A stretch of 63,645 nucleotides of DNA, from assembly GCF_000423085.1 (NCBI RefSeq), contig NZ_KE383975.1, forward strand, positions 1 through 63,645, read 5' to 3'. The position numbers and the translations under genes were made by a program. Positions 32,938-42,096 of this stretch are shown piece by piece. This DNA comes from Granulicoccus phenolivorans DSM 17626 = NBRC 107789 = JCM 15570 (GTDB taxonomy: Bacteria > Actinomycetota > Actinomycetes > Propionibacteriales > Propionibacteriaceae). Positions within the stretch are counted from its first letter, which is position 1; every line of letters starts with the position of its first letter. Below the pieces are notes generated by a model. The model saw nothing but the letters and a program-made list of their open reading frames with translations. It ran no database searches and was not told the origin of the DNA.

Positions 32938-34113
32938 ATGAAGAACCAGAAAATCGGCCGGATCGTCGCGGCCGCCCTGACCATCGGGACGATGGCGTTG
33001 GTGACCGCCTGTGGTGGCGGCAGCAGCACCAGTTCCGCGTCCACCGCCGCCGGCGGTGGCGCCATCGCTCAGGAGATCAAGCTCGGCGCGGTGCACGACC
33101 TCACCGGTCCGGTCGCCTACGCCGGGGTCGGTGCCAAGAACGGCGCCGAGATCGCGATTCAGGAGATCAACGACTCGGCCTTCCTGGGCCAGGGCGTCAA
33201 GGTGAGCATCGACGAGGTCGACTCCGCCTTCGAGATCGAACGAGCCACCTCCGAGATGACCAAGATGATGGGCAACAAGGACATCGTGGCGATCATCGGC
33301 CCCGCCGCCTCGCAGCAGGCCGCCGCGGTCGCGCCGCTGGTCGAGCGGCAGAAGGTGCCGACCGTCTTCACCCAGGCCGGCTCCTCCGGCGTGGTGATCG
33401 GCGACTACACCTTCCGGGGCACGGCGCCGATGGAGACCTACTATCACCGCGCCGCGGAATGGATGAAGGCCCAGGGCCTGACCGACACCGTGATCGTCTA
33501 CAACGCGCAGTTCCCGACGTTTGCACAGTTGGCCGACACCCATTTCCCGCCCCTGGCCCAGCAGAACGGGATCACCATCAGCAACAAGATCGCCGTGCAG
33601 ACCAATACCCAGGACTTCACCGGCCCGGCGCAGCAGATCGCCCAGGCCAACCCGAAGGCGGTCAACGTCCTGCTGAATGCCGCGCAGTCGGTCACCTTCC
33701 TGAACCAGCTGCGGCAGGCCGGCTACACCGGTCAGGCGGTGGCGACCTCGGTGCAGGGCGCGGGAAACATCGCTCCGGCCGGGGACGCGGCGAAGGGACT
33801 GGTCTATCCGACCGACTTCTCCTACGCCCAGACCGATCCGAAGGCAGTCGCGTTCGCCAAGGCGTACCAAGCCAAGTTCAACAAGTTGCCGGACAACTAC
33901 GCCGCCGAGGGTTACGACTCGATCTGGTGGATCGCCCGGGGGATCAAGGCCTCCGGTGACTCCAGCCGCCAGGGCATTCAGAAGGGCCTCAAGCAGGTCG
34001 CCGGCGAGGGGTTCGAAGGGGCGATGGGCAAGCTGACCTTCGAGGGCAACGACATGCGTGTCCCGGGCGTGATGATCAAGTGGGACGGCACCGCCGAAAC
34101 CCTGGCCCCGTGA
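32938..34113 (+). CDS. ABC transporter substrate-binding lipoprotein (Liv type), copy 1
   Basis: This 391-residue secreted lipoprotein has a signal peptide with lipobox LVTAC (Cys25), a Gly/Ser-rich linker and then a type I periplasmic-binding fold beginning IKLGAVHDLTGPVAY. It captures the substrate for the permeases and ATPases that follow. The family is named for branched-chain amino acids but in catabolic clusters often carries aromatic or cyclic acids. The protein at 37626 is a clear paralogue with matching segments such as GDYTFR, ERATSE and QQAAAVAPL. Confidence 0.9.
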   Translation: MKNQKIGRIVAAALTIGTMALVTACGGGSSTSSASTAAGGGAIAQEIKLGAVHDLTGPVAYAGVGAKNGAEIAIQEINDSAFLGQGVKVSIDEVDSAFEIERATSEMTKMMGNKDIVAIIGPAASQQAAAVAPLVERQKVPTVFTQAGSSGVVIGDYTFRGTAPMETYYHRAAEWMKAQGLTDTVIVYNAQFPTFAQLADTHFPPLAQQNGITISNKIAVQTNTQDFTGPAQQIAQANPKAVNVLLNAAQSVTFLNQLRQAGYTGQAVATSVQGAGNIAPAGDAAKGLVYPTDFSYAQTDPKAVAFAKAYQAKFNKLPDNYAAEGYDSIWWIARGIKASGDSSRQGIQKGLKQVAGEGFEGAMGKLTFEGNDMRVPGVMIKWDGTAETLAP

Positions 34114-34145
34114 CCGACCACCACAGCTGAGCGAGGGGACTCCCC

Positions 34146-35030
34146 GTGCAAGACGTCTTGAATGCGGCCCAACTCGGGTCTGTCTACCTATTGTTCGCGC
34201 TGGGCATGGCTCTTGCGTGGGGAACCATCGGCATCCTGAACTTCGCCCATGGCGCGACGTTCATGTTCAGCGCGTTCGTCGCGCACCTGGTGTCGCAGGC
34301 ATTCGCCCTGCCGCTGCCGCTGGCCCTGCTCATCTCGGTGCTCACCGGGGCCTTGATCTCGGTCGCCACCCAGGTTTTCGCGTTCCAACCGATCATCCAC
34401 AGGTCGCGGAACATCACCACCGCGGAAACCCGGATTCTGATCGGGGGCATCGGAGTGGCCTCCATCCCGCTGGCGATCGCGCAGCGGATGACCCACTCCG
34501 CCCCGTTCGGGATCAACACCACCTATCAGGACGTGGTGTGGGACCTGGGCCTGTTCCGGCTCAGCTCGACCAGCCTGATCGTGCTGATCGCCGGCATCGG
34601 TCTCGGCCTCGGGATCATCTTCTGGCTGCGCCGCTCCAAGCAGGGCCTGGCCCTGCGCGCCATCGGCGTGGACTCCGAGACCGCCGCCGGGATGGGCATC
34701 AACCAGTTCTTCCTGTCCATCGGCACCATGGCGGTCGCCGGTGGCCTGGCGGGCCTGGCCGGCGCGCTGCTGACCATCCAGCTCCGCGCCATCGCCCCCG
34801 AGACCGGCGACCAACTGATCATCAAGGCCTTCGCGATCATCGTGCTCGGGGGACTCGGGTCGATGACCGGCGCCTTCATCGGTTCGTTCATCCTGGCCAC
34901 CGTCGAAACCCTCGTACTCAAGGCCAACCTCGGCAGCTGGGTCGACGCGGTGTCGTTCGGGCTGATCTTCATCGTCCTGCTGCTGCGCCCGCAGGGCATC
35001 CTCGGCCGCAAGGAGGTACGCCGAACATGA
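34146..35030 (+). CDS. Liv-type ABC transporter permease (LivH-like)
   Basis: This 294-residue polytopic membrane protein has about eight hydrophobic segments. It starts with a GTG in GTGCAAGACGTC and has the GLALRAIGVDSETAAGMGI cytoplasmic loop that contacts the ATPases, and a C-terminal LRPQGILGRKEV typical of LivH. It forms the channel with the next gene product. Its stop overlaps the next ATG. Confidence 0.9.
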   Translation: MQDVLNAAQLGSVYLLFALGMALAWGTIGILNFAHGATFMFSAFVAHLVSQAFALPLPLALLISVLTGALISVATQVFAFQPIIHRSRNITTAETRILIGGIGVASIPLAIAQRMTHSAPFGINTTYQDVVWDLGLFRLSSTSLIVLIAGIGLGLGIIFWLRRSKQGLALRAIGVDSETAAGMGINQFFLSIGTMAVAGGLAGLAGALLTIQLRAIAPETGDQLIIKAFAIIVLGGLGSMTGAFIGSFILATVETLVLKANLGSWVDAVSFGLIFIVLLLRPQGILGRKEVRRT

Positions 35031-36010
35031 TCGATTGGTACAACTCGAACTCGGTGCTGCTGCAGACCACGCTCACCACCCTGCTGCTCGCCCTCAGCAT
35101 TCAGGTCTCGATGCGGGTGGGCGTGTTCTCCTTCGCCGGCATCGGCGCCTTCGGGATCGGCGGCTACCTGGCTGCGATCGGGATGACCAAGTGGCAGCTG
35201 GAGACCATCCCCGCGATCGCGATCGGCGCCCTTGCCGGGGCGGTCGTCGTCTTCCTGCTGGGGCTGCTGATCGGCAAACTCACCGGCCTCTATCTGGGCA
35301 TGGCGACCATCGCCTTCACCCTGATCGTGGCGGTGCTGGCCATCAACGGCGGCGAACTGACCGGCGGGGCCTCCGGCATCTTCGGTGCGCTGGGTGACAT
35401 CACCCTGGAAGGGGTGGCCCTGGTCGTCCTGGTGGTGGTCGCGCTGCTGACCTTCACCGAACTGGGCAGCCTCGGACGCCAGCTCGACACGGTCCGCGAA
35501 GACCCCGAACTGGCCAACTCCCTGGGCATCTCGGTGACCCGGTACCGCCGCATCTCCTTCGCCGTCAGCGGGCTGATCGGCGGGTTGGCCGGCGGCATCA
35601 CCACCCTGACCCGGTCCACCATCACCCCGGAGGAGGTCAACTTCCATCTCGTGGTGCTCGCACTGACCGTCATCGTGGTCGGCGGCTCGGGCTCCTGGGT
35701 CGGGGCCCTGATCGGCTCGATCATCTTCGTCTGGCTGCCGACCTGGCTGGATTTCGTGTCCGAGTGGGAGGAACTCATCTACGGCGTCCTGGTCACTCTC
35801 GCGGCGATCTTCCTGCCCAAGGGGATTCTCGGCGTGATCCGGGACCTGATCCACCGCTGGCAGAGCAGCAGAGCCAAGAAGGCTGCCGGCGTGATCGGTC
35901 CGGACCAGGACCCGCACTCGATCAGCATCGCCGAGACGGCCCTCCCGGCCGGGGTGGGCGGGCGTACGCCGAACCGCCGGCCGGCGAGCACCACCAAGGA
36001 GGAGTCATGA
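35027..36010 (+). CDS. Liv-type ABC transporter permease (LivM-like)
   Basis: This 327-residue polytopic membrane protein is of the LivM type, with a GKLTGLYLGMATIAFTLI segment, the EDPELANSLGISVTRYR coupling loop and LPKGILGVI near the end. A roughly 50-residue hydrophilic tail follows. I chose the ATG at 35027, which overlaps the upstream permease stop; the longer frame is a shadow. Its stop overlaps the next ATPase start. Confidence 0.9.
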   Translation: MIDWYNSNSVLLQTTLTTLLLALSIQVSMRVGVFSFAGIGAFGIGGYLAAIGMTKWQLETIPAIAIGALAGAVVVFLLGLLIGKLTGLYLGMATIAFTLIVAVLAINGGELTGGASGIFGALGDITLEGVALVVLVVVALLTFTELGSLGRQLDTVREDPELANSLGISVTRYRRISFAVSGLIGGLAGGITTLTRSTITPEEVNFHLVVLALTVIVVGGSGSWVGALIGSIIFVWLPTWLDFVSEWEELIYGVLVTLAAIFLPKGILGVIRDLIHRWQSSRAKKAAGVIGPDQDPHSISIAETALPAGVGGRTPNRRPASTTKEES

Positions 36011-36741
36011 GTACGCCGTTGCTGGAGGTCCGTGACCTTGCCGTGCACTTCGGCGGCGTGAAGGCGGTCGACGGAATCTCCCTCAGCCTGCAGGAGGGCA
36101 GCATCTACGGTGTGCTCGGGCCCAACGGCTCGGGCAAGTCCACGCTGCTCGGGGCGATCACCCGACTCACCCCCGCCACCCGCGGGGACATCCTCTTCGA
36201 GGGTCGCTCGTACGCGAATGTGTCGGCCTCCCGGGTGCACCATCTCGGGGTCGGGCGTACGTTCCAGACCGTCCGGCTGCTGGAGGACCGGACCGTCCGC
36301 GACAACGTCCTGCTCGGGGCCGACACCACCCGGAAGTCCCGGGCCGAGATCGCCGAACGGGCCGATTACGTGATGGAGCTGGTCCGGATCCACACCATCC
36401 AGAAGGTCCGACCCAGCGAGCTGTCGTACGGCATGCAGCGCCGGGTGGAGTTCGCCCGGGCCATCGTCAGCGATCCGAAGATCCTGCTGCTGGACGAGCC
36501 GACCGCGGGCATGAACACCAACGAGCGGCAGGAGATCACCGCAGTGATGCGGCTGCTGCAGACCGAGGGACTGACCCAGTTCATCATCGAGCACGACGTC
36601 GCCATGATGGTCGACGTCTGCGACTACATGTACGCGATGAACTTCGGGAAGCTCATCGCCGAGGGAAAGCCGGACGAGGTCGTCCGCGACGAGCTGGTCC
36701 AGGAAGCGTACTTGGGGAAGCGGGCGAAGAAGCATGCTTGA
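36007..36741 (+). CDS. Liv-type ABC transporter ATP-binding protein (LivG-like)
   Basis: This 244-residue ATPase has Walker A GPNGSGKST, signature LSYGMQRRVEFAR and Walker B ILLLDEPTAGM with a following His in IEHDV. It is one of two ATPases powering uptake at the inner face of the membrane. It overlaps the LivM gene by 4 bp and the next ATPase by 8 bp. Confidence 0.93.
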   Translation: MSTPLLEVRDLAVHFGGVKAVDGISLSLQEGSIYGVLGPNGSGKSTLLGAITRLTPATRGDILFEGRSYANVSASRVHHLGVGRTFQTVRLLEDRTVRDNVLLGADTTRKSRAEIAERADYVMELVRIHTIQKVRPSELSYGMQRRVEFARAIVSDPKILLLDEPTAGMNTNERQEITAVMRLLQTEGLTQFIIEHDVAMMVDVCDYMYAMNFGKLIAEGKPDEVVRDELVQEAYLGKRAKKHA

Positions 36742-37546
36742 AGTCACCGACCTGCACGTCAGCTACGGACCGGTCCACGCGGTGCACGGGGTCTCGATGT
36801 CGGCCACCGCGGGCCGGATCACCCTGGTGCTGGGCGCCAACGGCGCCGGCAAGACGACCAGCCTGCGCGCGATCACCGGATTCCTCCGCGACGCCAAGGG
36901 ATCGGTCACCATCAACGGCAAACAGATCCTGGGCAAGTTCCCGCACGTGGTCGTCAAACACGGCCTGTCCCTGGTGCCCGAGGGGCGCAAGATCTTCTTC
37001 CCACTGACCGTCGAGGAGAATCTGCGGGTCGGCGGTTACACCGCCTCGAAGGCCCACAACGCGCAGATGATGGCGAAGATCTATGAGCTCTTCCCGATCC
37101 TGTACGAGCGCCGCGACGGGGCCGCCGGGCTGCTGTCCGGCGGCGAACAGCAGATGCTCGCCTTCGGCCGGGCGCTGATGTCGGATCCCGAAGTGATCCT
37201 GATGGACGAACCGTCCATGGGGCTCGCCCCGAGCATGGTGATGCGGGTGATGGAGCAGGTACGCGCCATCGCCGACTCCGGCATCGGGGTGCTGATGGTG
37301 GAACAGAACGCCGACGCCGGCCTCGGGATCGCCGACGACGTGGTCGTGGTAAGCCGCGGCGAGAGCGTGTGGTCGGGCACCGCCGAGGTGGCCCAGTCCG
37401 ACAAGGCCGTGGTGCACGCCTTCCTCGGGGAATCGGCGCTCGCCGAAACCCCGGCCGACATCGGCGCGGCAGACCGCGGCGAAACCGGTCTGGCCGAGGC
37501 GCTCAACGCGGCCGAGGACGACGCGTCCGCCGACCGCACCAACTGA
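36734..37546 (+). CDS. Liv-type ABC transporter ATP-binding protein (LivF-like)
   Basis: This 270-residue ATPase has Walker A GANGAGKTT, signature LLSGGEQQML and Walker B VILMDEPSMGLAPSM, the LivF pattern. About 35 residues beyond the usual end (ADRGETGLAEALNAAEDD) form an acidic tail. The second binding-protein gene follows after 79 bp. Confidence 0.93.
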   Translation: MLEVTDLHVSYGPVHAVHGVSMSATAGRITLVLGANGAGKTTSLRAITGFLRDAKGSVTINGKQILGKFPHVVVKHGLSLVPEGRKIFFPLTVEENLRVGGYTASKAHNAQMMAKIYELFPILYERRDGAAGLLSGGEQQMLAFGRALMSDPEVILMDEPSMGLAPSMVMRVMEQVRAIADSGIGVLMVEQNADAGLGIADDVVVVSRGESVWSGTAEVAQSDKAVVHAFLGESALAETPADIGAADRGETGLAEALNAAEDDASADRTN

Positions 37547-37625
37547 GGTACCCGCGGCTGCCCATCGGGTGGTCGCGCCCGTATTCGGGACCCCGCCGCG
37601 GGCGGGCAACAGGAAGGAAGAGTCA

Positions 37626-38807
37626 ATGGTGACTGTCCATCGTCGAACCCTCTTCGGCGGAGCTCTCGCGCTGGGCGGCCTGGGGGTGCTCGGGCTGGCC
37701 GGCTGTGCCAACGGCAGCAGCTCTGCCCAGGCGGGATCGGCTGCTATCGCCAAAACCATCAAGATCACCGCGGTGGAGGATCTCACCGGCGCCCAGGCCT
37801 TCGCCGGTGTGGGCTCGGCCCGGGGCAGCGAGCTGGCCATCGAGGAGATCAACGCCTCCGGCTTTCTCGGGGCCGGGGTTCAGCTCGTCTTCGACAAACG
37901 CGATCCCGCCGGGGAGATCGAACGCGCCACCAGCGAGGTGACCAAGGCCATCGCCGACAAGGAGACGATGGTGCTGATCGGCCCGGCCACGGGGCAGCAG
38001 GCCGCCGCGGTGGCCCCCCTGGCCGAGCGCGGCAAGGTGCCGATCGTGTTCACCCAGGCCGGGGCCGAAGGGGTGGTCATCGGGGACTACACCTTCCGGG
38101 CCACCGCACCCATGTACACCTACTACGAGACGGCGGTGGAGTACCTGGCCGAGAACAACGTCCGGACCGCCTCGATCCTGTACAACGCAACCTTCTCCAC
38201 GCTGGCCGAACTGGGCACCAAACACATTCCGGAGATGGCCGCCAAGCACGGCATCACGATCGTCAGCAGCGTCCCGGTGCAGTCCTCGACGCAGGACTTC
38301 ACCACCCCGACCCAGCAGATCACCGCCGCGAGCCCGGACGCCGTGTTCATCCCGATTCTGAACAACCAGGCCGCGACCGCCCTGAAGCAGTTCAAGCAGG
38401 CCGGCTACCGGGGGAAGTTCATGGGCAATACCGCCCAGGCCGGCGGGAACATGAAGGAGGCCGGGCAGGACGCCGTCGGCATCTACTACCCGGTCGACTT
38501 CTCCGCCGGTCAGACCGACGAGGCAGCGAAGAAGTTCACCGCCGCGTTCCAGGCGAAGTTCGGTGAGCTGCCCAAGGCGTACGGCGCCGAGGGCTATGAC
38601 GCCATCTGGTGGATCGCTCGGGGGATCAAGGCCTCCGGGGACTCGTCGCGGGAGGGCATCCGCAAGGGCCTCGCCCAGATCGCCGGCCAGGGCTTCGACG
38701 GCGCCATGGGCGCCATCACCTTCGCCGGCAACGACATGCGCGTGCCGGGCAAGGTCGTCCAGTGGGACGGGGAGAAGGAAACCGTTGTCAAGATCCAGGG
38801 GCAGTGA
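37626..38807 (+). CDS. ABC transporter substrate-binding lipoprotein (Liv type), copy 2
   Basis: This 393-residue paralogue of the binding protein at 32938 has a signal peptide with an Arg pair (HRRTLF) and lipobox LAGC (Cys27). The mature part begins IKITAVEDLTGAQAF. The ligand-domain pattern follows copy 1 closely over most of its length. Having one binding protein at each end of a single permease/ATPase set suggests two ligands or two affinities for one importer. AGGAAGGAAG precedes the chosen ATG. Confidence 0.9.
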   Translation: MVTVHRRTLFGGALALGGLGVLGLAGCANGSSSAQAGSAAIAKTIKITAVEDLTGAQAFAGVGSARGSELAIEEINASGFLGAGVQLVFDKRDPAGEIERATSEVTKAIADKETMVLIGPATGQQAAAVAPLAERGKVPIVFTQAGAEGVVIGDYTFRATAPMYTYYETAVEYLAENNVRTASILYNATFSTLAELGTKHIPEMAAKHGITIVSSVPVQSSTQDFTTPTQQITAASPDAVFIPILNNQAATALKQFKQAGYRGKFMGNTAQAGGNMKEAGQDAVGIYYPVDFSAGQTDEAAKKFTAAFQAKFGELPKAYGAEGYDAIWWIARGIKASGDSSREGIRKGLAQIAGQGFDGAMGAITFAGNDMRVPGKVVQWDGEKETVVKIQGQ

Positions 38808-38811
38808 ATCG

Positions 38812-39318
38812 ATGAGCACCGAAACCGGCCCGGCCGATCTCGTCGGCCAGGACGAACTCAACCAACTCGTGCTCCAGCACGAAGCCGAGCAATTGCTGTA
38901 CGCCTACCAGGACCGCGTCGACCACAAGGATCTGACCGGACTGGCCGAGGTGTTCCACCCCGACGCGGTGCTGGAGCGCCAGGACGGACCACGCACCGGC
39001 CGGGACGCGGTGATCGACCTCTACCGCGCCTTCGCCGACTCCGATGTGACGAACGCCCAGCACAACGGCTACAACGTCCGGGTCAGCGAGACCGACACCG
39101 CGGGTGTGCTGCGGGTCGACTCCTGCTTCCTGGCGATCACCACCCACGCGTCCGGCGGCGCCCGGTACGTGTGGGGCCGGTATCGCGACGACATGGTCCA
39201 CCACGAGGGCCGCTGGGTCTACCTGGTCAAACGCATCCTGATCGGCCGGACCCTGCTGATCGCCGAGGACCAGCTCGCCCCGCTGGCGCGGGATTCGTTC
39301 GGCGCCATGACCGACTGA
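38812..39318 (+). CDS. SnoaL-like (NTF2-fold) protein
   Basis: This 168-residue protein has the NTF2-like pattern: an N-terminal helix ending in YAYQDRVDHKDL, then HPDAVLERQDGPRTGRDAVIDLY, and a strand-rich C-terminal half. In catabolic clusters such proteins can be isomerases, hydratases or small oxygenase partners; many have no known role. It starts 4 bp after the second binding protein and precedes another SnoaL-like gene. The active-site acid, if any, is not evident. Confidence 0.75.
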   Translation: MSTETGPADLVGQDELNQLVLQHEAEQLLYAYQDRVDHKDLTGLAEVFHPDAVLERQDGPRTGRDAVIDLYRAFADSDVTNAQHNGYNVRVSETDTAGVLRVDSCFLAITTHASGGARYVWGRYRDDMVHHEGRWVYLVKRILIGRTLLIAEDQLAPLARDSFGAMTD

Positions 39319-39338
39319 GCAGCGACCGACTGAGCAGC
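39309..39338 (+). repeat. 15-bp tandem duplication at gene end
   Basis: Two exact copies of GACCGACTGAGCAGC in tandem; the first spans the stop codon of the SnoaL-like gene. Probably a slippage duplication of no coding effect. Confidence 0.7.
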
Positions 39339-39379
39339 GACCGCCCGACCACTCATCCGCACTTTCAAGGAGATCTCCG

Positions 39380-39979
39380 ATGACCAACACCGAATTTAGC
39401 GACACCGACCTGACCCGGCTGGCAGCCCGGCTGCAGCGGGTCGAGGACCGCCTCGCGATCCAGGACCTCGTCCAGCTGTACGGCTATGTGATGGACGAGC
39501 GCGATCTGTCCGGGCTGCCGCAACTGTTCACCGCCGATGCCGAACTGCACTCCGAGGACGGAGTGTTCAACGCGATCGGGCTGGACACCATCACCGAGAC
39601 CTACGGTGGTCGCTACGACCAGCTCGGAGCCACCTACCACTGGGCGAACGCGGTGATCACCCGATTCGACGCTGCCGACCCGGATGTGGCGTACGGACTG
39701 GTCAATGGCGGCGCCGAGGTGGTCCGCAACGGCGAGACGATGAAGGTCGCGCTGCGCTACAAGGACACCTACCGGCGTACCCCCGAGGGCTGGCGGTTCG
39801 CGATCCGCACCATGTCGTACGCCTATTACATCCGCGAGGACGAGTACATCGAAGGGATGAAGGGAGCCGACCGCAACCGCTGTTACGGCGACCGGCGCGA
39901 GGCGGACTGGCCGGCGGTGCTGCACAACGGTGAGCTGGACTGGCTGCGCGCCTACTACCGGCAGGCCGGCGATGAGTGA
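39380..39979 (+). CDS. SnoaL-like (NTF2-fold) protein
   Basis: This 199-residue protein of the NTF2 fold has a long N-terminal helix (ARLQRVEDRLAIQDLVQLYGY), then MDERDLSGLPQLFTADAEL, the usual SnoaL pattern. A tail rich in charged and aromatic residues extends it beyond the usual 130-150 residues. It overlaps the next flavoprotein gene by 8 bp, suggesting they work on one substrate, for example dehydrogenation plus isomerisation or hydration of a ring ketone. That is inference. Confidence 0.75.
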   Translation: MTNTEFSDTDLTRLAARLQRVEDRLAIQDLVQLYGYVMDERDLSGLPQLFTADAELHSEDGVFNAIGLDTITETYGGRYDQLGATYHWANAVITRFDAADPDVAYGLVNGGAEVVRNGETMKVALRYKDTYRRTPEGWRFAIRTMSYAYYIREDEYIEGMKGADRNRCYGDRREADWPAVLHNGELDWLRAYYRQAGDE

Positions 39980-41594
39980 TTCCGCGCCCGAGGTCGACGT
40001 GATCGTGCTCGGCACCGGATGCGCCGGGCTGATCACCGCGCTGGCGGCCGCCGATGCCGGGGCGAGCGTGGCGGTCTACGAGAAGGGCGCCAAGCTGGGT
40101 GGGACCACGGCGCTGAGCAGCGGGGTGGCCTGGCTGCCGGCGAACAAGTACCAGGCCGATCACCGGGTGAGCGACTCGATCGCCGACGGGCGGGCGTACC
40201 TGACGGCTCTGTCGAACGGGATGATCCTGCCGGAGTTCACCGAGGCCTTCCTGGAATCGGTGAACCCGATGCTGGAGTGGGCCGAGCAGCGTACGCCCCT
40301 GCGGATGCGGTTGGTCCCGGGATACCCCGACTACCATCCGGAGTTTTCGGGCGGGAAACCCGGGGGCGGCCGGTCGACCGAGCCGGAGCTGTTCTGCTTC
40401 GATCAACTGGGCGAGTGGAAGGATCGATTCCTCGGGTTCCGGCGCCCGATGGCAGTCGGGGAAACCCCGGTCGGCGGCGGCACCGGCTTTCTGACGCCGG
40501 AGGAGGAGGCCGAACGGACCTCCCAGAACCTGGAAGGACTGGGCCGGGCGCTGCTGGGTGCCCTGCTCAAGGGTCTGCTCGACCGGGGTGTCGAGCCGCA
40601 GCTGGAACGGGCCGCCATCCGGCTGATCACCGAGCAGGGCCGGGTGGTCGGGGTGCGGTTCGCCGACGGTACGCAGGCCCGGGCCCGGCGCGGCGTCGTC
40701 CTGGCCACGGGCGGATTCGAGCGGGACCCGGAACTGGTTACCGCCTTCCTGCGCGGCCCGGTCTCGCACCTGACCGGTGCGGTGACCAACACCGGCGACG
40801 GGCTCAAGATGGCGATGCAGGTCGGCGCCAAACTCGGCGTGATGCGGGAGGCCTGGTGGGTTCCGGTCGTCGCCGAGCCCGGCGACGAGGACACCCAGTA
40901 CGCGTTGCACGGCGTCCAATTGGTCCAGCGGGAACGGACCCTGCCGCGGACCATCATGGTCAACGGCGACGGGCGGCGCTTCACCAACGAGGCGGCCAAC
41001 TACAACGCCCTCGGCGGGGCCTTCCACGAGTTCCATCCGACCCATTTCCGGTACGAGAACCAGCCCTGCTGGACCGTGTTCGACCAGGGCTTCGTCGACG
41101 AGTACGGCGGCTTCGGAGTCCCCGCAGGCGGCGAGATGCCGGCCTGGGTCACCCGGGCGGATTCGCTCGCCGAACTCGCCGGCGCTCTCGGTCTGCCCGC
41201 GGAACAACTTGCCGCGACGGTGCAGCGGTGGAACGACCTGTCGGCCCGGGGCCACGACGACGACTTCGGCCGCGGCGACTCGGCCTTCGACGGCTGGTGC
41301 GGGGACCGGCGGCACTATCCGGGGCCGCTGGCGACCCTGGGCCCGATCGACCGAGGGCCCTTCTACGCCGCGCCGCTGTACTCCAGCACGCTGGGCACCA
41401 AGGGCGGGCCGCGGACGACCGTCGACTGCGAGGTTCTCGATGTCGAAGGCAGTGTCATCGAGGGCCTGTGGGCGGTCGGCAACGCGATGGCCGCGCCCAC
41501 CGGGATGGTCTACGGCGGCGCCGGCGGAACCCTGGGCCCGGCGATGGTCTTCGGCTACCGGTGCGGGCGCGCTGTCGCCGGGGCTCCGGCCTGA
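39972..41594 (+). CDS. FAD-dependent oxidoreductase, 3-ketosteroid dehydrogenase-like
   Basis: This 540-residue flavoprotein resembles the one at 31079. It has GTGCAGLI for FAD, EKGAKLGGTTALSSGVAWLP, ATGGFERDPEL, and a C-terminal GLWAVGNAMAAPTGMVYGGAGGTLGPAM FAD-contact region. It likely removes or adds hydrogen beside a ring carbonyl. It overlaps the preceding SnoaL-like gene and ends this block; a strong hairpin terminator follows. The two flavoproteins are diverged paralogues and may act at different steps. Confidence 0.85.
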   Translation: MSDSAPEVDVIVLGTGCAGLITALAAADAGASVAVYEKGAKLGGTTALSSGVAWLPANKYQADHRVSDSIADGRAYLTALSNGMILPEFTEAFLESVNPMLEWAEQRTPLRMRLVPGYPDYHPEFSGGKPGGGRSTEPELFCFDQLGEWKDRFLGFRRPMAVGETPVGGGTGFLTPEEEAERTSQNLEGLGRALLGALLKGLLDRGVEPQLERAAIRLITEQGRVVGVRFADGTQARARRGVVLATGGFERDPELVTAFLRGPVSHLTGAVTNTGDGLKMAMQVGAKLGVMREAWWVPVVAEPGDEDTQYALHGVQLVQRERTLPRTIMVNGDGRRFTNEAANYNALGGAFHEFHPTHFRYENQPCWTVFDQGFVDEYGGFGVPAGGEMPAWVTRADSLAELAGALGLPAEQLAATVQRWNDLSARGHDDDFGRGDSAFDGWCGDRRHYPGPLATLGPIDRGPFYAAPLYSSTLGTKGGPRTTVDCEVLDVEGSVIEGLWAVGNAMAAPTGMVYGGAGGTLGPAMVFGYRCGRAVAGAPA

Positions 41595-41642
41595 CCCAAC
41601 ACCGCGCCGGCTGAATCGCACCGCACCGCCCGGTAGACATGA

Positions 41643-41685
41643 CGCAGCCCCGGACCACGATCCTTCCGACGGGTCCGGGGCTGCG
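41643..41685. terminator. Bidirectional hairpin terminator
   Basis: A perfect 14-bp stem (41643-41656 with 41672-41685) and a 15-nt loop separates the flavoprotein gene from the convergent Lys-rich protein gene. Confidence 0.7.
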
Positions 41686-41692
41686 GCGTGGC

Positions 41693-41953
41693 TCAGCGCT
41701 TGGTGGTGGTCTTCCGCGCGGTGCTCTTGCGGGCAGTGGTCCGCTTGGCCCCGGTCGTCTTCTTCCGGGTGGTGGACTTCTTCGCCGCCGGCGGGGTGAA
41801 CGCGTCCACCCAGGCATCGACCCAGGCATTGGTCAGCTGCTTCTGGGCCCGCTTCTGCGTCGCCCGGGTCTGCGCGGTGGCATGGGCGCGGGCAGTGTTG
41901 GCGGCGGTGTTCCAGGCGCTCAGGTAGGCGCTCATCCAGGGATTCTTGGCCAT
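41693..41953 (-). CDS. Small lysine/threonine-rich basic protein
   Basis: This 86-residue protein has a Trp-rich N-terminal part (NPWMSAYLSAWN, then NAWVDAWVDAF) and a C-terminal tail of KK/TT/AR repeats (AAKKSTTRKKTTGAKRTTARKS). The tail resembles bacterial histone-H1-like or AlgP-like proteins and may bind nucleic acid or polyphosphate. I chose the second ATG, since GGAG lies six bases before it. No domain was recognised in the first half; the function is unknown. Confidence 0.7.
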   Translation of the reverse strand: MAKNPWMSAYLSAWNTAANTARAHATAQTRATQKRAQKQLTNAWVDAWVDAFTPPAAKKSTTRKKTTGAKRTTARKSTARKTTTKR

Positions 41954-42096
41954 CGGGTGCTCCATTCTCGGCGCGTGAGTACCAGTGAGTAACCGCTACC
42001 AGAGTAGCGGGTGCCACCGGAAATCGCCGCTTCGGCAGCCGCCGTACCAATAGTCGGCTCTCGATCGGGTCGCCTTGGCGGTCATCGTGAGCGGAA

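Noticed and set aside
36418-36460. LSYGMQ instead of LSGGQ in the LivG-like ATPase
   Set aside because: Variation of this motif (LSYGQQ and similar) is normal for LivG-type proteins, so it is not a defect.
39309-39338. 15-bp direct repeat as an attachment site
   Set aside because: The copies are immediately adjacent with no insert, and no integrase is present; it is a simple tandem duplication.
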